49,009 bases of DNA from Nocardia abscessus NBRC 100374 (GCF_000308455.1 NZ_BAFP01000122.1:1-49009), one strand, 5' to 3'; numbered from the stretch's first letter, positions 34,241 to 43,427 are shown. Program-made: numbers and translations. Notes: a model not told the origin generated them from the sequence alone.

Positions 34241-35800
34241 ATGAGCGAAGCTGACCGCCCCGCCTTCTACATCACCACGGCCATCGCCTATCCGAACGGC
34301 GCGCCGCACATCGGGCATGCGTACGAGTACATCTCGGCCGACGCCATCGCCCGTTTCAAGCGCCTCGATGGCTACGACGTGTTCTTCATGACCGGCACCG
34401 ACGAGCACGGCCAGAAGATGCAGCAGGCCGCGGCCGCCGAGGGCATCCCGGTGGAAGAGCTCGCGGCCCGCAACTCCGATGTGTTCGAGGCGCTGGACAA
34501 GACGCTCGACATCTCCCTCGACCGGTTCATCCGCACGACCGACGAGGACCACCACGCCGCCTGCGTCGCCATCTGGGAGCGGATGCTGGCCAGCGGCGAC
34601 ATCTACCTGGGCAACTACTCGGGCTGGTACTCGGTGCGGGACGAGGCGTTCTACACCGACGAGGAGACCACGGTGCTGGAGGACGGCACCCGCGTCTCCA
34701 CCGAGTCCAGGACGCCGGTCACCTGGACCGAGGAGTCGAACTACTTCTTCCGGCTGTCGGCCTACCAGGACAAGCTGCTGGCGCTGTATGAGGAGCATCC
34801 GGAATTCATCGCGCCCGCCACCCGGCGCAACGAGATCGTCAGCTACGTGAAGGCGGGTCTGAAGGACCTGTCCATCTCGCGCACCACCTTCGACTGGGGT
34901 GTCCCGGTGCCCGACCATCCCGACCACGTCATGTACGTGTGGGTGGACGCGCTGACCAACTACATCACCGGCGTCGGCTTCCCGGACACCGAGTCCGAGG
35001 CGTTCGGCAGGTTCTGGCCCGCCGACGTGCACATCATCGGCAAGGACATCACCCGGTTCCACACGGTGTACTGGCCCGCGTTCCTGTTGTCGGCCGGCGT
35101 GGAGCTGCCGAAACGCGTGTTCGTGCACGGGTTCCTGTACAACAAGGGCGAGAAGATGTCCAAGTCGGTCGGCAACGTGGTCGACCCGCTGGAACTGGTC
35201 GAGAACTACGGCTTGGACGCGGTGCGCTTCTTCCTGCTGCGCGAGATCTCCTACGGCCAGGACGGCAGCTACAGCCACGAGGCCATCGTGAGCCGGATCA
35301 ACAGCGACCTGGCCAACGAGTTCGGCAACCTCGTGCAGCGCAGCACCAAGCTGGTCGCGCGGGACTGCGGCGGCGCGGTGCCGACGCCAGGCGTGTTCAC
35401 CGACGACGACCGAGCCCTGCTCGACCTGGCGGGCGGCCTGCTGGAGCGCTGCCGCGCCGAATTCGACGCGCAGCAGATGCATCTGGCGCTGGAGGCGATC
35501 TGGCTGACGCTGGGCGAGACGAATCGGTACTTCTCCGCGCAGGCTCCGTGGGCGCTGGCGAAGTCCGGCACGCCGGAGGATGTCGCCCGCGAGGCGACCG
35601 TGCTGTACGTGACGCTGGAGGTGCTGCGCATCGTCGCGATCCTGGTGCAGCCGGTGCTGCCGGGGTCGGCCGGCCGCATCCTCGACCAGCTGGGGCAACA
35701 GCACAGGACTTTCGCCGACATCGCGACACCGATCGAGCCCGGCCTGGCGTTGCCCGCGCCGGAACCGGTGTTCCCCAAGTACGTCGAACCGAAGGAATGA
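34241..35800 (+). CDS. metG: Methionyl-tRNA synthetase
   Basis: 519 residues from the ATG at 34241. Class I synthetase: HIGH motif in PHIGHAYEY (22-30), KMSKS in KGEKMSKSVGN (about 305). The zinc-knuckle CxxC pattern is absent, as in the short, zinc-free actinobacterial type; the connecting peptide is RDEAFYTDEET. No C-terminal tRNA-binding extension. ATTACAGTAGACACACC precedes the ATG without a clear ribosome-binding site. Confidence 0.97.
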   Translation: MSEADRPAFYITTAIAYPNGAPHIGHAYEYISADAIARFKRLDGYDVFFMTGTDEHGQKMQQAAAAEGIPVEELAARNSDVFEALDKTLDISLDRFIRTTDEDHHAACVAIWERMLASGDIYLGNYSGWYSVRDEAFYTDEETTVLEDGTRVSTESRTPVTWTEESNYFFRLSAYQDKLLALYEEHPEFIAPATRRNEIVSYVKAGLKDLSISRTTFDWGVPVPDHPDHVMYVWVDALTNYITGVGFPDTESEAFGRFWPADVHIIGKDITRFHTVYWPAFLLSAGVELPKRVFVHGFLYNKGEKMSKSVGNVVDPLELVENYGLDAVRFFLLREISYGQDGSYSHEAIVSRINSDLANEFGNLVQRSTKLVARDCGGAVPTPGVFTDDDRALLDLAGGLLERCRAEFDAQQMHLALEAIWLTLGETNRYFSAQAPWALAKSGTPEDVAREATVLYVTLEVLRIVAILVQPVLPGSAGRILDQLGQQHRTFADIATPIEPGLALPAPEPVFPKYVEPKE

Positions 35801-36023
35801 CCCGTCCGGCCCGCCGCGCGGCGGGCCGGAACCATAAGGCGCACAATGCTTTCGCCGTCTTGCGTCCCGGGCTACCCAGGGGTGGGCCGTACCTGCCTTT
35901 CCGTCGTGGAATGCGTTGTCGGATAATGAAACACCGGTTCGCGGCCCTGCGACGCCCGGACCGTGTGCGATCGGTACGACGACGCTGCCGTTCGGGATCG
36001 GTTCCGGCACAGAGAGGGCACAC

Positions 36024-36692
36024 ATGGGCCAGCAGCACGCGACGGCATCCGCTCAGCGGTCCGGCTTCGCCGAGCGGCATCGGGCGGCACGCGAAGCCGT
36101 GCTCACGTCGCAGCGCGGCAGGCTGGTCGAGGCGATGGTGGAGTCGGTGGACACCAAGGGTTATCCGGCGACCACGCTCACCGACATCGTCGGCCGCGCG
36201 CGGGTTTCGCGCACTACCTTCTACGACCATTTCGCCAACAAGGAAGAGTGCTTCGCCGAGGCGGTGCACACCGGTGTCGACATCATGGCGACCCGGATCG
36301 CGGACGAACTCGCCCAGCTGCCGTCGGACGCCGACGCCTACGCGAAGATCGAGTCCATCGTGGTCACCTTCTGCCGGACCGTCGCCACCGAGCCGGATTT
36401 CGCCCGGCTGGTTCTGGTGGAGTCGTTCAAGGTGAACCAGGCCGCCGTCGGCTACCGCGACCTCGCCGTCGACCGCTTCGCCCAGCTGTATCGGATCTTC
36501 TACGACCAGGCTCGCGCGGCGGACCCGACGCTGCCGGAGGTCTCCGACGGGCTGATCGCCCTGATCCCGGACGCGATCGGCGAGCGGACGCGACGGGTCA
36601 TCATCTCCGACGGACCCGCGCGGGTGCCGGATATGGCGCCGCTCTTCGTCCAGTTCGTCATGACCGCCCTGGGGCTATCCGTTCCCTCCTGA
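36024..36692 (+). CDS. TetR-family regulator
   Basis: 222 residues from the ATG at 36024 with AGAGAGGG upstream; the frame is open to 35916 but the extra sequence is Pro/Gly-rich. HTH at about 45-70 (TLTDIVGRARVSRTTFYDHFANKEECF). The C-terminal half includes RVIISDGPARVPDMAPLFVQF. No divergent partner exists and the nearest genes are metG and a convergent isocitrate lyase family gene, so its target is unclear. A 223-bp upstream gap shows nothing I recognise. Confidence 0.85.
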   Translation: MGQQHATASAQRSGFAERHRAAREAVLTSQRGRLVEAMVESVDTKGYPATTLTDIVGRARVSRTTFYDHFANKEECFAEAVHTGVDIMATRIADELAQLPSDADAYAKIESIVVTFCRTVATEPDFARLVLVESFKVNQAAVGYRDLAVDRFAQLYRIFYDQARAADPTLPEVSDGLIALIPDAIGERTRRVIISDGPARVPDMAPLFVQFVMTALGLSVPS

Positions 36693-36742
36693 ACACCGCG
36701 ACAGCGTTCCGGCCGCGACTGCCGTAGGGCCTTTCACCGTGG

Positions 36743-36785
36743 GCGGCCGGTACCCCACCGGGTGGTCCGGTAGGGCACCGGCCGC
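36743..36785. terminator. Hairpin between convergent TetR and PEP-mutase-family genes
   Basis: Perfect 9-bp outer stem GCGGCCGGT (36743-36751)/ACCGGCCGC (36777-36785) with further inner pairing. It ends 3 bp before the stop of the minus-strand gene. Confidence 0.65.
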
Positions 36786-36788
36786 GTC

Positions 36789-37541
36789 TCACTTCCAGCG
36801 GCCGAGCAGGGTCTCGATCTCCTTGGTCAGCACGGCCTGCAGGAAGGGGCCGAAGGTGATCCGCGCGACGCCCTGATCGGCGAGAGCCGCCTTGTCGGCC
36901 TGATCCGGCGCCACGGTGGCGCTGATCGGCAGCGGCAGTTCGCCGGTCAGGCGGCGCATGTCGGCCTCGGCGTGGCGGCCCACCGGGAACAGCACGTCCG
37001 CGCCCGCCTCGGCGGCCAGCTTCAGTCGCTCGATGGCGCGGTCGAGGCGATCGGCGTCGTCGCCGTCCCGGCGCAGGAACAGGTCGGTGCGCGCGTTGAT
37101 CACCAAGTGCACGCCCGCCGCGTCGGCAGCCTTGCGCAGGCCGTGCACGAGGTCGGCGTGCTCCTGCGCCGCGCGCAGGCGCCTGCCCTCGCTGTGCACG
37201 GTGTCCTCGATGTTCAGCCCGATCGCGCCCGCTTCCAGCAGCCCGTCGATCAGCCGCGCGGGCTCCTGCCCGTAGCCCGACTCGATGTCGACCGACACCG
37301 GGACGTCCACGGCCGCTGTGATCTGCCGCACCCGGGTCATCGACTCGTCGAACGTCATCTGCTCCCCGTCCCCGCGGCCGATCGAGTCGGCCAGCGGATG
37401 ACTGCCGACCGTCAAGGCCGAAAAGCCCGCCGCCACGGCGACTTTCGCGGACCAGGCATCCCACACCGTCGGGAAGACGCCCGGATTCCCCGGCACGTGC
37501 AATCCGAGAAACGTCGTGGCCTTGCTCTCCAGAGAAGTCAT
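36789..37541 (-). CDS. Isocitrate lyase / PEP mutase family protein
   Basis: 250 residues from the ATG at 37541 (MTSLESKATTFLGLHVPGNP); an ATG four codons earlier (37553) has a better AGGTGG box, so the start is uncertain. TIM barrel with the family Mg-site DIESGYG (Asp, Glu), GLNIEDTVHSEG, NARTDLF and LPISATVAP. The KKCGH isocitrate lyase signature is missing, so it is closer to oxaloacetate decarboxylase or 2-methylisocitrate lyase-like relatives. Substrate unknown. Confidence 0.85.
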   Translation of the reverse strand: MTSLESKATTFLGLHVPGNPGVFPTVWDAWSAKVAVAAGFSALTVGSHPLADSIGRGDGEQMTFDESMTRVRQITAAVDVPVSVDIESGYGQEPARLIDGLLEAGAIGLNIEDTVHSEGRRLRAAQEHADLVHGLRKAADAAGVHLVINARTDLFLRRDGDDADRLDRAIERLKLAAEAGADVLFPVGRHAEADMRRLTGELPLPISATVAPDQADKAALADQGVARITFGPFLQAVLTKEIETLLGRWK

Positions 37542-37623
37542 ACCGCTGATCATGCCCGTCGCACCACCTCGGGTCGAACACCCACGGCGGAGCCGCACCG
37601 CACGGGCCCGGGGAGGTGCGCCG

Positions 37624-38463
37624 CTACGAAGTGCGCCGCGCGGTGAGAACCGCGTCGTAGAGCTCGCGGCGGGAGACGGCGTGGACGGCGGCGACCTCGG
37701 CGCAGGCGTCCTTCAGACGAGCGCCGGCGGCCGTCAGCGATTCGACGGCGCCGACCAGATCCGCGGGATCGGCGGCGGCGGGCTGGGCGCCCGCGAGCAC
37801 CACCGTGATCTCGCCCCGCGCGCCCTCGACGGCCCACGCGGCCAGTTCCGCCAGGGTGCCGCGAACCACTTCCTCGTAGGTCTTGGTCAGCTCCCGGCAG
37901 ACGGCGGCGCGGCGGTCCGGGCCGAGCACCTCGACCGCGTCGGCCAGGCAATCGGCGAGCCGGTGCGGCGCCTCGAAGAACACGCAGGCGCGTGACTCGG
38001 TGGCCAAGGTGCGCAACCATTCCCGGCGCTGGCCGGATTTGCGCGGCGAGAATCCGTCGAAGCAGAACCGTTCCACCGGCAAGGCCGACAGCGCGAGCGC
38101 CGTGGTCACCGCCGAGGGGCCGGGCAGGCAGGTCACCGGGAGGTCGCGCTCGGCGCACGCCGCCACCATGCGGTAGCCGGGATCGCTCACCGACGGCATC
38201 CCCGCGTCGGTCACCAGCAGCACCGTGCGGCCCTCGGCGATCTCGTCGAGCAGCATCGGGATCCGCGCGGTCTCGACATGGTCGTAGAAGCTGACCACCC
38301 GGCCGGAGATCTCGACACCGAGCGCCTTGGCCAACGACCTGGTGCGCCGCGTGTCCTCGGCGGCCACCACGTCGGCGGTGGCCAGCCCCTCGCGCAGGCG
38401 CTGCGAGGCGTCCCCGATGTCGCCCATCGGTGTCGCCGCGAGCACCAGCCTGCCCGTCGTCAC
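37624..38463 (-). CDS. rsmI: 16S rRNA (cytidine-1402-2'-O) methyltransferase RsmI
   Basis: 279 residues from a GTG at 38463. SAM-dependent SPOUT-unrelated tetrapyrrole-methylase fold: LVLAATPMGDIGD opening, AAEDTRRTRSLAK, VLLVTDAGMPSVSDPG and PVTCLPGPSAVTTAL. It methylates the 2'-O of C1402 in the decoding centre. Position next to pmt matches Rv1003-Rv1002c of M. tuberculosis. Confidence 0.95.
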   Translation of the reverse strand: MTTGRLVLAATPMGDIGDASQRLREGLATADVVAAEDTRRTRSLAKALGVEISGRVVSFYDHVETARIPMLLDEIAEGRTVLLVTDAGMPSVSDPGYRMVAACAERDLPVTCLPGPSAVTTALALSALPVERFCFDGFSPRKSGQRREWLRTLATESRACVFFEAPHRLADCLADAVEVLGPDRRAAVCRELTKTYEEVVRGTLAELAAWAVEGARGEITVVLAGAQPAAADPADLVGAVESLTAAGARLKDACAEVAAVHAVSRRELYDAVLTARRTS

Positions 38464-38737
38464 TGTCGCTGTCCCACCTCTCCGGAGTGATCAGGCCGTA
38501 CAAGTCGGGCGCCGAAGGATCTGCGTTCAGGTCCTGCGTCGGGGTGCGCCCGAGTTCTGGGCGTACCCGATGAGTTGCCCATGTACTTACGAAACCGGTT
38601 CGTAGCGTATTCCGGTGTCAGCGACGACTACGGGCGGGTCTCGTGGTCCGGCCATGGGCCGGGTGCGCAGGACCTGAACGCGACTCGTGCGACCGCCCAA
38701 CGCGTACGGCCTGAATACTCGGAGAAGCGGCACAGCA

Positions 38738-38743
38738 TACGAT
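38738..38743 (+). promoter_or_regulatory. Possible -10 element of a leaderless pmt transcript
   Basis: TACGAT fits the actinobacterial TANNNT pattern and ends 6 nt before the GTG at 38750. That spacing would start transcription at the start codon, in keeping with the lack of a good ribosome-binding site. Confidence 0.35.
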
Positions 38744-38749
38744 CGGGGC

Positions 38750-40375
38750 GTGACCCAGGTGACCGACCAGCGCGCGACCGCACGGTTCGGAACCGTGCCA
38801 TCCTGGTCGAGTCCGGGACCGCTGCGGCCGACGCCCGACTTCGGCCCCACCGACCGACTGCGCGGCTGGCTGGTGACGGCTTTCCTCACCGCGATCGCGG
38901 CGGTGACGCGCTTCACGATGCTCAACTACCCAACCGACGCCGGCACTCCGGTGTTCGACGAGAAGCACTACGCGCCGCAGGCCTGGCAGATGCTCACCGG
39001 CGGCTGGGTGGAGGACAACCCCGGCTACGGACTGGTGGTGCACCCACCAGTCGGCAAGCAGTTCATCGCGCTCGGCGAGGCGATGTTCGGCTACAACGGC
39101 TGGGGCTGGCGCTTCACCGCGGCGGTCGCCGGAACGGTGCTGGTGCTGCTGGTGATCCGGATCGTGCGGCGGCTGGCGCGCTCCACCCTGATCGGCGCGA
39201 TAGCGGGCATCCTGCTGATCGCCGACGGGCTCACCTTCGTCTCCTCGCGCATCGGCATGCTCGACATCTTCATGGCGCTGTTCGTCACCGCCGCGTTCGG
39301 CTGCCTGATCGTCGACCGTGACGAGATCCGCGCCCGGTTCGCGCGCGCGGACGCCCACGGCCGGATCGGCGTGACGGACTGGGGGCCGCGCCTCGGGGTG
39401 CGCTGGTGGCGTTTCGGCGCGGGCGTGCTGCTCGGCCTGGCCTGCGGAACCAAATGGTCCGGCGTCTATTTCATCGCCGCCTTCGGCCTGATGAGCGTCT
39501 ACTTCGACCTCTCGGCGCGGCGGACCTACGGTGTGCGCCGCCCCTGGCTCGGCGTGGCCTTGCGTGATGTCGGTCCCGCGCTGTACGCGCTGGTGCTCGT
39601 CCCCCTCGGCGTCTATCTGGCGAGCTACTGGGCCTGGTTCGCCAGCGAGACCGGCGTGTACCGGTACATGCCGGGCAATCCGTCGGCGCCGACGGACCCG
39701 ATCGGCACCGGCGGATTCTGGTCGCATGTGGCGCCGGGCGCGCTGCGCTCGCTGTGGTACTTCAACGCCAGGTCGCTGGAATTCCACACGGAACTGACCA
39801 ATTCGGCGGGCAACCACCACCCCTGGGAATCCAAACCCTGGACTTGGCCCATGGGCCTGCGCCCGATGCTGTACTACTACGCCGACGGCGGCGTCACCGG
39901 CTGCGGCCAGACCCAATGCGTGAAGGCCGTGATGCTGATCGGCACGCCCGCCATCTGGTGGGTCGCGGGTCCGGTACTGGCCTGGATGCTGTGGCGCGCC
40001 GTGGTGCGCCGCGACTGGCGCTACGGCACGGTGCTGGTCGGCTACGGCGCCGCGCTGCTGCCCTGGTTCGCCACCCTCGACCGGCAGATGTACTACTTCT
40101 ACGCCGTACCGATCGCCCCGTTCCTGGTGATGGGTGTGGCGCTTGCGCTCGGCGACGTGCTGGGCCCGGCGCGCCCCAGCACCATCCCGCGCAGCCCCGC
40201 CGGGACCTACCTCCCCGCCCCGCCGAACGAACGACGCAGCCTCGGACTGCTCGCGGTCTGTCTCTACCTGGGCCTGGTGATCGCCAACTTCATCTGGCTC
40301 TGGCCGATCCTCACCGCCCTCCCCATCACCCCGAGCAACTGGCACGACCACCTCTGGCTGCCCAGCTGGAGGTAG
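38750..40375 (+). CDS. pmt: Protein O-mannosyltransferase (Pmt, GT39)
   Basis: 541 residues from a GTG at 38750. Multi-pass membrane enzyme using polyprenyl-phosphate mannose to O-mannosylate secreted proteins, coupled to Sec export. The first loop has the catalytic acidic region DAGTPVFDEKHYAPQAW and then VVHPPVGKQFIALGE. About 10 hydrophobic segments follow, with HPWESKPWTWP in a periplasmic loop and LWPILTALPI at the end. It corresponds to Rv1002c. Its partner rsmI is divergent. Confidence 0.93.
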   Translation: MTQVTDQRATARFGTVPSWSSPGPLRPTPDFGPTDRLRGWLVTAFLTAIAAVTRFTMLNYPTDAGTPVFDEKHYAPQAWQMLTGGWVEDNPGYGLVVHPPVGKQFIALGEAMFGYNGWGWRFTAAVAGTVLVLLVIRIVRRLARSTLIGAIAGILLIADGLTFVSSRIGMLDIFMALFVTAAFGCLIVDRDEIRARFARADAHGRIGVTDWGPRLGVRWWRFGAGVLLGLACGTKWSGVYFIAAFGLMSVYFDLSARRTYGVRRPWLGVALRDVGPALYALVLVPLGVYLASYWAWFASETGVYRYMPGNPSAPTDPIGTGGFWSHVAPGALRSLWYFNARSLEFHTELTNSAGNHHPWESKPWTWPMGLRPMLYYYADGGVTGCGQTQCVKAVMLIGTPAIWWVAGPVLAWMLWRAVVRRDWRYGTVLVGYGAALLPWFATLDRQMYYFYAVPIAPFLVMGVALALGDVLGPARPSTIPRSPAGTYLPAPPNERRSLGLLAVCLYLGLVIANFIWLWPILTALPITPSNWHDHLWLPSWR

Positions 40376-40382
40376 TAAGGGG

Positions 40383-40742
40383 TCAACCTTCCAGCGCCGC
40401 TTGCACGTAGTGCAGGGCGGTGGCGTCGTCCAAGCCCAGTCTGCGCACGGTCGCGACATAGGCGGTGGCCGCGCGACCTGCCACGTCGCGGGTCGGGTCG
40501 CCGGACGACGCGATGAACGAGCCCTGTCTGCCGCGGGTTTCGACCACGCCGTCGGTCTCCAGTTCGCGGTAGGCCCGCGCCACCGTGTTGGGGGCCAGGC
40601 CGAGCTGGGCAGCCAGGGCGCGGACGGTCGGGATCTTGGTTCCGGCGGTCAGCTCGCCGGAACGCACCTGCGCGATGATGCCCAGGCGTAGCTGCTCGTA
40701 GGGCGGCACAGCCGATTCATGGGAGACCGTGATGGTGAACAT
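40383..40742 (-). CDS. Short GntR-family (YtrA-type) regulator
   Basis: 119 residues. N-terminal winged HTH (PPYEQLRLGIIAQVRSGELTAGTKIPTVRALAAQLGLAPNTVARAY; key residues IPTVRALA and PNTVARAY), then only about 45 residues, the compact YtrA-type dimer domain. It follows arcA by 7 bp on the same strand, so it is probably cotranscribed and regulates arcA or itself. YtrA relatives usually accompany ABC transporters, which are absent here. Confidence 0.88.
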   Translation of the reverse strand: MFTITVSHESAVPPYEQLRLGIIAQVRSGELTAGTKIPTVRALAAQLGLAPNTVARAYRELETDGVVETRGRQGSFIASSGDPTRDVAGRAATAYVATVRRLGLDDATALHYVQAALEG

Positions 40743-40749
40743 GGCGGAC

Positions 40750-42006
40750 TCACACGTCGTCTCGGGACAGCGGACAGGACAGGCAGCGGGGCCCGCCTCG
40801 GCCGGAACCCAATTCGGAGCCGGGTATGCGCAGCACCTCGATACCCGCGTCCTCCAGTCTGGCGTTGGTCATCTCGTTGCGCTCGTAGGCCACCACCACG
40901 CCCGGAGCGAGGGCGAGGGTGTTGTTGCCGTCGTCCCACTGCTCCCGTTCCGCGGTGACGCCGTCCAGCCCGGTGTCGATGACCCGTAGTTTGCCGATGC
41001 CCATCGCCTCCGCGGCCGCCGGCAGGAACGGATCGGGCCCGCGCATGCTGACCCGGCCGCTGCCGAGCCGTCCGCCGTAGTCGGCCTCCTTGCGGATCGT
41101 GAAGGCGCACAGCGACTCCCGCACCGCTGGGTACATCACGACGGCATCCGCGTCGACCATGGTGCACACCGTGTCCAGGTGCATGGTGGCGCGGGTCTGC
41201 GCGATCGGCACCACGAGCACGGTGTGCGCGAGGTCGTCGTCGAACAGACTGCGCGCCAAGGCTTCCGCGCCCGCGGGTGAGGTGCGCTCCCCTACGCCCA
41301 CCGCGACCACGCCTTCCGACAGCAGCAGCACGTCACCCCCTTCGATCGGAGCGGTATGCGATTCGTAAGCGCGGCGCACCCCGAGGAAACGGGGATGAAA
41401 GGCGTAGATGAGGTCGGTCAGCGAGGTCTCTCTGCCGCGCGCGGGCAACGCGAGGGAGGTGATCGCGACACGCGGCCCGACCCAGAATGAAGAGTCCCTG
41501 GTGAACAGCAGATTGGGCAGCGGATCGATGACGAAGTCGCCGCCGTGGTGCATGCGGCGGACAAGCGAGGTGGCGTTGGGCCCGAACGGCAATTCGTCGA
41601 AGGTCATACCCGACATCAGGATTTCGGCCAGTTCTACGGCGGGCACCCCGCGCAGGAAGGCGGCCAGCTCGTCGGCCAGCGCGTGGCCGAGCCTGCGCGC
41701 GTCGACCGCGGCGGAGATGCCCTGGATCCGGGCCGCGCCGCTGACCTCCAGCGTCTCGGCGAGCAGCTTCGACAGCAACAGCACCTCGGTGCCGCGGCTG
41801 CGCAGGACGTCGGCGAACATGTCGTGCTCCTGCTGAGCGCGCTCCACCCACGGGATCCCGTCGAACAGCAGCTGATCGTTGTTGCGCGGGGTCAGCCTGC
41901 GCAGCTCGTTGCCGGGCCGGTGCAACAGCACCGTGCGCAGCGTGCCGACTTCGGACGTCACGGCCAAACGCGCACCCTCCTGCGCGGACACAGCATCTGC
42001 TCCCAT
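40750..42006 (-). CDS. arcA: Arginine deiminase
   Basis: 418 residues from an ATG at 42006. It hydrolyses L-arginine to citrulline and ammonia. Motifs: VLLHRPGNELRRLTPRN, LPNLLFTRDSSFWV, MHLDTVCTMVDADAV, and the C-terminal nucleophile region RGGPRCLSCP with Cys408 as the likely catalytic residue. No arcB or arcC follows, so it is not a full deiminase pathway operon. Corresponds to Rv1001. The divergent soxR gene shares the promoter region. Confidence 0.96.
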   Translation of the reverse strand: MGADAVSAQEGARLAVTSEVGTLRTVLLHRPGNELRRLTPRNNDQLLFDGIPWVERAQQEHDMFADVLRSRGTEVLLLSKLLAETLEVSGAARIQGISAAVDARRLGHALADELAAFLRGVPAVELAEILMSGMTFDELPFGPNATSLVRRMHHGGDFVIDPLPNLLFTRDSSFWVGPRVAITSLALPARGRETSLTDLIYAFHPRFLGVRRAYESHTAPIEGGDVLLLSEGVVAVGVGERTSPAGAEALARSLFDDDLAHTVLVVPIAQTRATMHLDTVCTMVDADAVVMYPAVRESLCAFTIRKEADYGGRLGSGRVSMRGPDPFLPAAAEAMGIGKLRVIDTGLDGVTAEREQWDDGNNTLALAPGVVVAYERNEMTNARLEDAGIEVLRIPGSELGSGRGGPRCLSCPLSRDDV

Positions 42007-42093
42007 GATCAGACCGTAGTGCGCCACGGCCCGGAGGGCACGCGATTCCCGGCTTCGGATGCCGATCACCGAATCCGGCCCCCGCACACCCTA

Positions 42094-42113
42094 ACCTGAA
42101 GTATTGTTTAGGT
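42094..42113. promoter_or_regulatory. Candidate SoxR/MerR operator
   Basis: Dyad ACCTGAA...TTTAGGT: 20 bp, ACCT and AGGT outer arms with imperfect inner halves, between divergent arcA and soxR starts and 17 bp before the soxR ATG. GGGAGGAG at 42118-42125 is the soxR ribosome-binding site. Confidence 0.6.
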
Positions 42114-42130
42114 GATAGGGAGGAGCGTGC

Positions 42131-42619
42131 ATGTCGACAGCAGCTGATTGGCGGGCGAAAGAGCTGACCCCCGGGCAGCTCTCCGAGCGTAGTGGAGTCG
42201 CGGTCTCCGCGTTGCACTTCTACGAACGCGAAGGGCTCATCACGAGCAGACGTACCAGCGGGAACCAGCGCAGATACGCCCGCGAGACACTGCGGCGCGT
42301 GGCCTTCATCCGCATCTCCCAGCGCGTCGGCATACCGCTGAGCGAGATCAGGGCGGCCCTCGATCAGCTGCCCGAGGGCCGCACTCCCACCCGGCGTGAC
42401 TGGGAGAGCCTCTCGACCGTCTGGCGCGCCGATCTCGACGACCGCATCACCCAGCTGATCCGCCTGCGCGACAGCCTCACCGGCTGCATCGGCTGCGGCT
42501 GCCTGTCGCTGGGCAGCTGCCGCCTGGTCAACGAGCACGACCGGCTCGGCGCCGAGGGCCCCGGCGCCCGCGTGCTGGATGTGCAGCTCAACTGCCCGTC
42601 GAAGCCAGCAGCCTGCTGA
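42131..42619 (+). CDS. soxR: Redox-sensing regulator SoxR
   Basis: 162 residues. MerR-type winged helix (LTPGQLSERSGVAVSALHFYEREGLI), then a dimerisation helix and the [2Fe-2S] binding motif CX2CXCX5C at Cys119, 122, 124, 130 (CIGCGCLSLGSC). This motif is specific to SoxR. In actinobacteria it senses redox-active compounds and activates a small regulon. The 3' end overlaps the convergent SDR gene by 32 nt. Confidence 0.95.
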   Translation: MSTAADWRAKELTPGQLSERSGVAVSALHFYEREGLITSRRTSGNQRRYARETLRRVAFIRISQRVGIPLSEIRAALDQLPEGRTPTRRDWESLSTVWRADLDDRITQLIRLRDSLTGCIGCGCLSLGSCRLVNEHDRLGAEGPGARVLDVQLNCPSKPAAC

Positions 42620-43427
42620 AGCGCGCGCTGGTGCGGCGCATGACGAACTCGTAGGGAAACGCGAACTTGCGCGCCCACCAGTAGCCGAAGCGGATGTCGA
42701 ACGAACTGTAGATGAGGAACCGGTTGCGTTCGATCCCGCGCAGGATGGCCGACGCCACCCGCTCCGGCGGCACCGCGTGCTCGGCGAATGCCGCGGTGAG
42801 CCGCTTGATCTTCGGGTCCTCCTTGTTCACTCCGACCAGCTCGACGCTGCGCACCAGCGGCGTGTTGACCGCGCCCGGCGCCACCAGGTGCACCGTGATG
42901 CCGTGTTGCGCCAGATCGAAGCGCAGCACCTCCGACACACCCCGGATGCCGTATTTGGCCGCGCTGTAGGCCGCGTGCCAGGGCAGCGCGAGCAGGCCCG
43001 CCGCCGACGACACGTTCACCAGCGCACCGCCCTTGCCCGCGCGCACCATCGGCGGCACGAAGGTCTCGATGACGTGGATCGGGCCCATCAGGTTGACCTC
43101 GACCATGCGCCGCCAGTGCTTGTGCTCCAGGTTCTCCACGGTGCCCCAGACCGACGTGCCCGCGATGTTCATCACGATGTCCAGGCTGCCGAGCTCGGCG
43201 TGCACTCGGTAGGCGAAGGCGCGCACCGCGTCGTAATCGGTGATGTCGAGCGCATCGGCCAGGGCGACGCGGCCGCCCGAGGCGCGGATGTCGCTCACCG
43301 TGGCGTCCAAGCCCTCGGCATCGATGTCGGTGAGCACCAGTTCGGCGCCCTGCCCGGCGGCGGCCAGCGCGGTGGCCCGGCCGATGCCGCTCGCCGCCCC
43401 GGTGACCAGCACCGTCGCCTCGCGCAC
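42588..43427 (-). CDS. Short-chain dehydrogenase/reductase
   Basis: 279 residues from a GTG at 43427 (VREATVLVTGAASGIG); an ATG at 43478 would add an Arg/Gly-rich tail and neither start has a strong ribosome-binding site. Classical SDR: TGAASGIGRA, NIAGTS (Asn-Ile replacing NNAG), Ser in NVSSAAG, YSAAK with Tyr and Lys, and VAPGAVNTPL. A long C-terminal extension ends in KFAFPYEFVMRRTSARF, possibly membrane-associated. Overlaps the soxR tail. Confidence 0.9.
   Translation of the reverse strand: MREATVLVTGAASGIGRATALAAAGQGAELVLTDIDAEGLDATVSDIRASGGRVALADALDITDYDAVRAFAYRVHAELGSLDIVMNIAGTSVWGTVENLEHKHWRRMVEVNLMGPIHVIETFVPPMVRAGKGGALVNVSSAAGLLALPWHAAYSAAKYGIRGVSEVLRFDLAQHGITVHLVAPGAVNTPLVRSVELVGVNKEDPKIKRLTAAFAEHAVPPERVASAILRGIERNRFLIYSSFDIRFGYWWARKFAFPYEFVMRRTSARFSRLLASTGS

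Noticed and set aside
36789..37541. Isocitrate lyase proper
   Set aside because: The protein is half the usual length and lacks the KKCGH signature.
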